Notes under the pieces: generated by a model
Database searches by the model: none
The model's input: the letters and a program-made list of their open reading frames with translations, nothing else
What the model was told of the DNA's origin: nothing
Assembly (NCBI GenBank): GCA_021817025.1
Contig: JAKAWF010000226.1
Location: 1-6,058 of the forward strand
DNA: 6,058 nt
Reading direction: 5' to 3'
From: a bacterium
Lineage (GTDB): Bacteria; Chloroflexota; Dormibacteria; UBA8260; Bog-877
In this document: positions 5,509 through 6,058 of the stretch, piece by piece
Layout: each line of letters starts with the position of its first letter
How positions within the stretch are numbered: position 1 is the stretch's first letter
Made by a program: the position numbers and the translations under genes

Positions 5509-6057
5509 TCAGGCGGCAGCGTTTCCTGGCCCGACCGGCAGTCGCACCACGAGCCGGGCACCCCGCACGGAGGTCGCGAGGGTGACTCCGCCGCCATGAG
5601 CGACTGCGATTGCCTGGCACAAGGAGAGGCCCAGGCCGGCACCGGCGCCCTCTGGGCCGCGAGCCGGGTCGGCCCGTGTGAACCGTTGGAAGAGGCGGGG
5701 CTTGATGGCGGGATCGACCCCGGGGCCGGTGTCATCGACGGTGAGGGTCCACCACGGCCCCTCCACATCCGTCAACACAATGATGTGCCCGCCGGGCGGG
5801 GTGTGGCGCACGGCGTTGTCGATGAGATTGTCGAGACACCGGCGGAGCAGATCGGGATCGCCCTCGACCGTATCCTCTGAGCGCACGTCCGTCAGCATCT
5901 GGATGCCGTGCTGCTTGGCGGCAAGTTGCCATCGGCCGACGACCTCCTCGACGAAGTCTCCGGCATCAATGGCCAGCTTTCGCGTGACCAGCGACCCGGC
6001 GTCGGCCCGAGCCAGCAACAGCAACTGCTCGGCTGTCCGGCTCAGGCGATCGATCTC
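5509..6057 (-). CDS. sensor histidine kinase, C-terminal part (5' end outside window)
   Basis: The last 182 residues of a two-component sensor kinase; the sensor domain and phospho-accepting His lie off the right edge. The visible part starts in the second dimerisation helix (EIDRLSRTAEQLLLLARADAG, the usual sequence after the H-box). It continues through a full HATPase_c domain: N-box DNLIDNAVRHTP (about 76-87), G1 box DDTGPGV (108-114), F-box RLFQRFTRAD (about 121-130) and G2 box GAGLGLSL (139-146). All nucleotide-binding motifs look intact, so it should bind ATP. The leucine TTG near 6024 is internal, not the start. Kinases of this HisKA type usually pair with an OmpR-family response regulator encoded next door, probably just beyond the right edge. 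The TTCA direct repeat at 5413-5436 would suit such a regulator. Confidence 0.93.
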   Translation of the reverse strand, partial: EIDRLSRTAEQLLLLARADAGSLVTRKLAIDAGDFVEEVVGRWQLAAKQHGIQMLTDVRSEDTVEGDPDLLRRCLDNLIDNAVRHTPPGGHIIVLTDVEGPWWTLTVDDTGPGVDPAIKPRLFQRFTRADPARGPEGAGAGLGLSLCQAIAVAHGGGVTLATSVRGARLVVRLPVGPGNAAA

Positions 6058-6058
6058 T

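Noticed and set aside
5354..5620. Upstream extension of the secreted-protein frame to 5620
   Set aside because: The strong AGGAGGT and the signal peptide both point to ATG 5353; the extension is Arg-rich and overlaps the kinase gene.

Overview
The window is GC-rich (about two thirds G+C by eye), with start codons, a Shine-Dalgarno site and gene families typical of a high-GC bacterium. Actinomycetota, or soil lineages such as Chloroflexota or Dormibacterota, would all fit. Nothing here fixes the phylum. Both ends cut through genes.

Left part, + strand: the C-terminal end of a MurE-like Mur ligase (to 296) is followed by a gene-free, hairpin-rich stretch of about 245 bases. Next comes a large gene for an exported or membrane-anchored glycoside hydrolase of the GH36/GH31 (clan GH-D) kind (about 543-2891).

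Right part, - strand, read from the right edge leftwards: the C-terminal half of a sensor histidine kinase (6057-5509); a 155-base intergenic region with an 11-base-spaced TTCA direct repeat and a candidate -10 box; a 92-residue secreted protein with hexapeptide repeats and a perfect AGGAGGT ribosome site (5353-5075); a strong 13-bp hairpin; an ECF-type sigma factor (5052-4399); a doubtful 77-codon ORF overlapping its neighbours at both ends; and a polytopic GT87-type mannosyltransferase-like protein (4176-2779). The glycosyltransferase and glycosidase genes converge and overlap by 113 bases.

Taken together this looks like a cell-envelope neighbourhood: a Mur-family ligase, an extracytoplasmic glycosidase, a membrane glycosyltransferase using a lipid-linked sugar, a secreted repeat protein, and two regulators. 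That the genes act together is inference from position only. The features that stand out most are the small secreted hexapeptide-repeat protein between two regulators, and the hairpin that contains the annotated start codon of the sigma factor.
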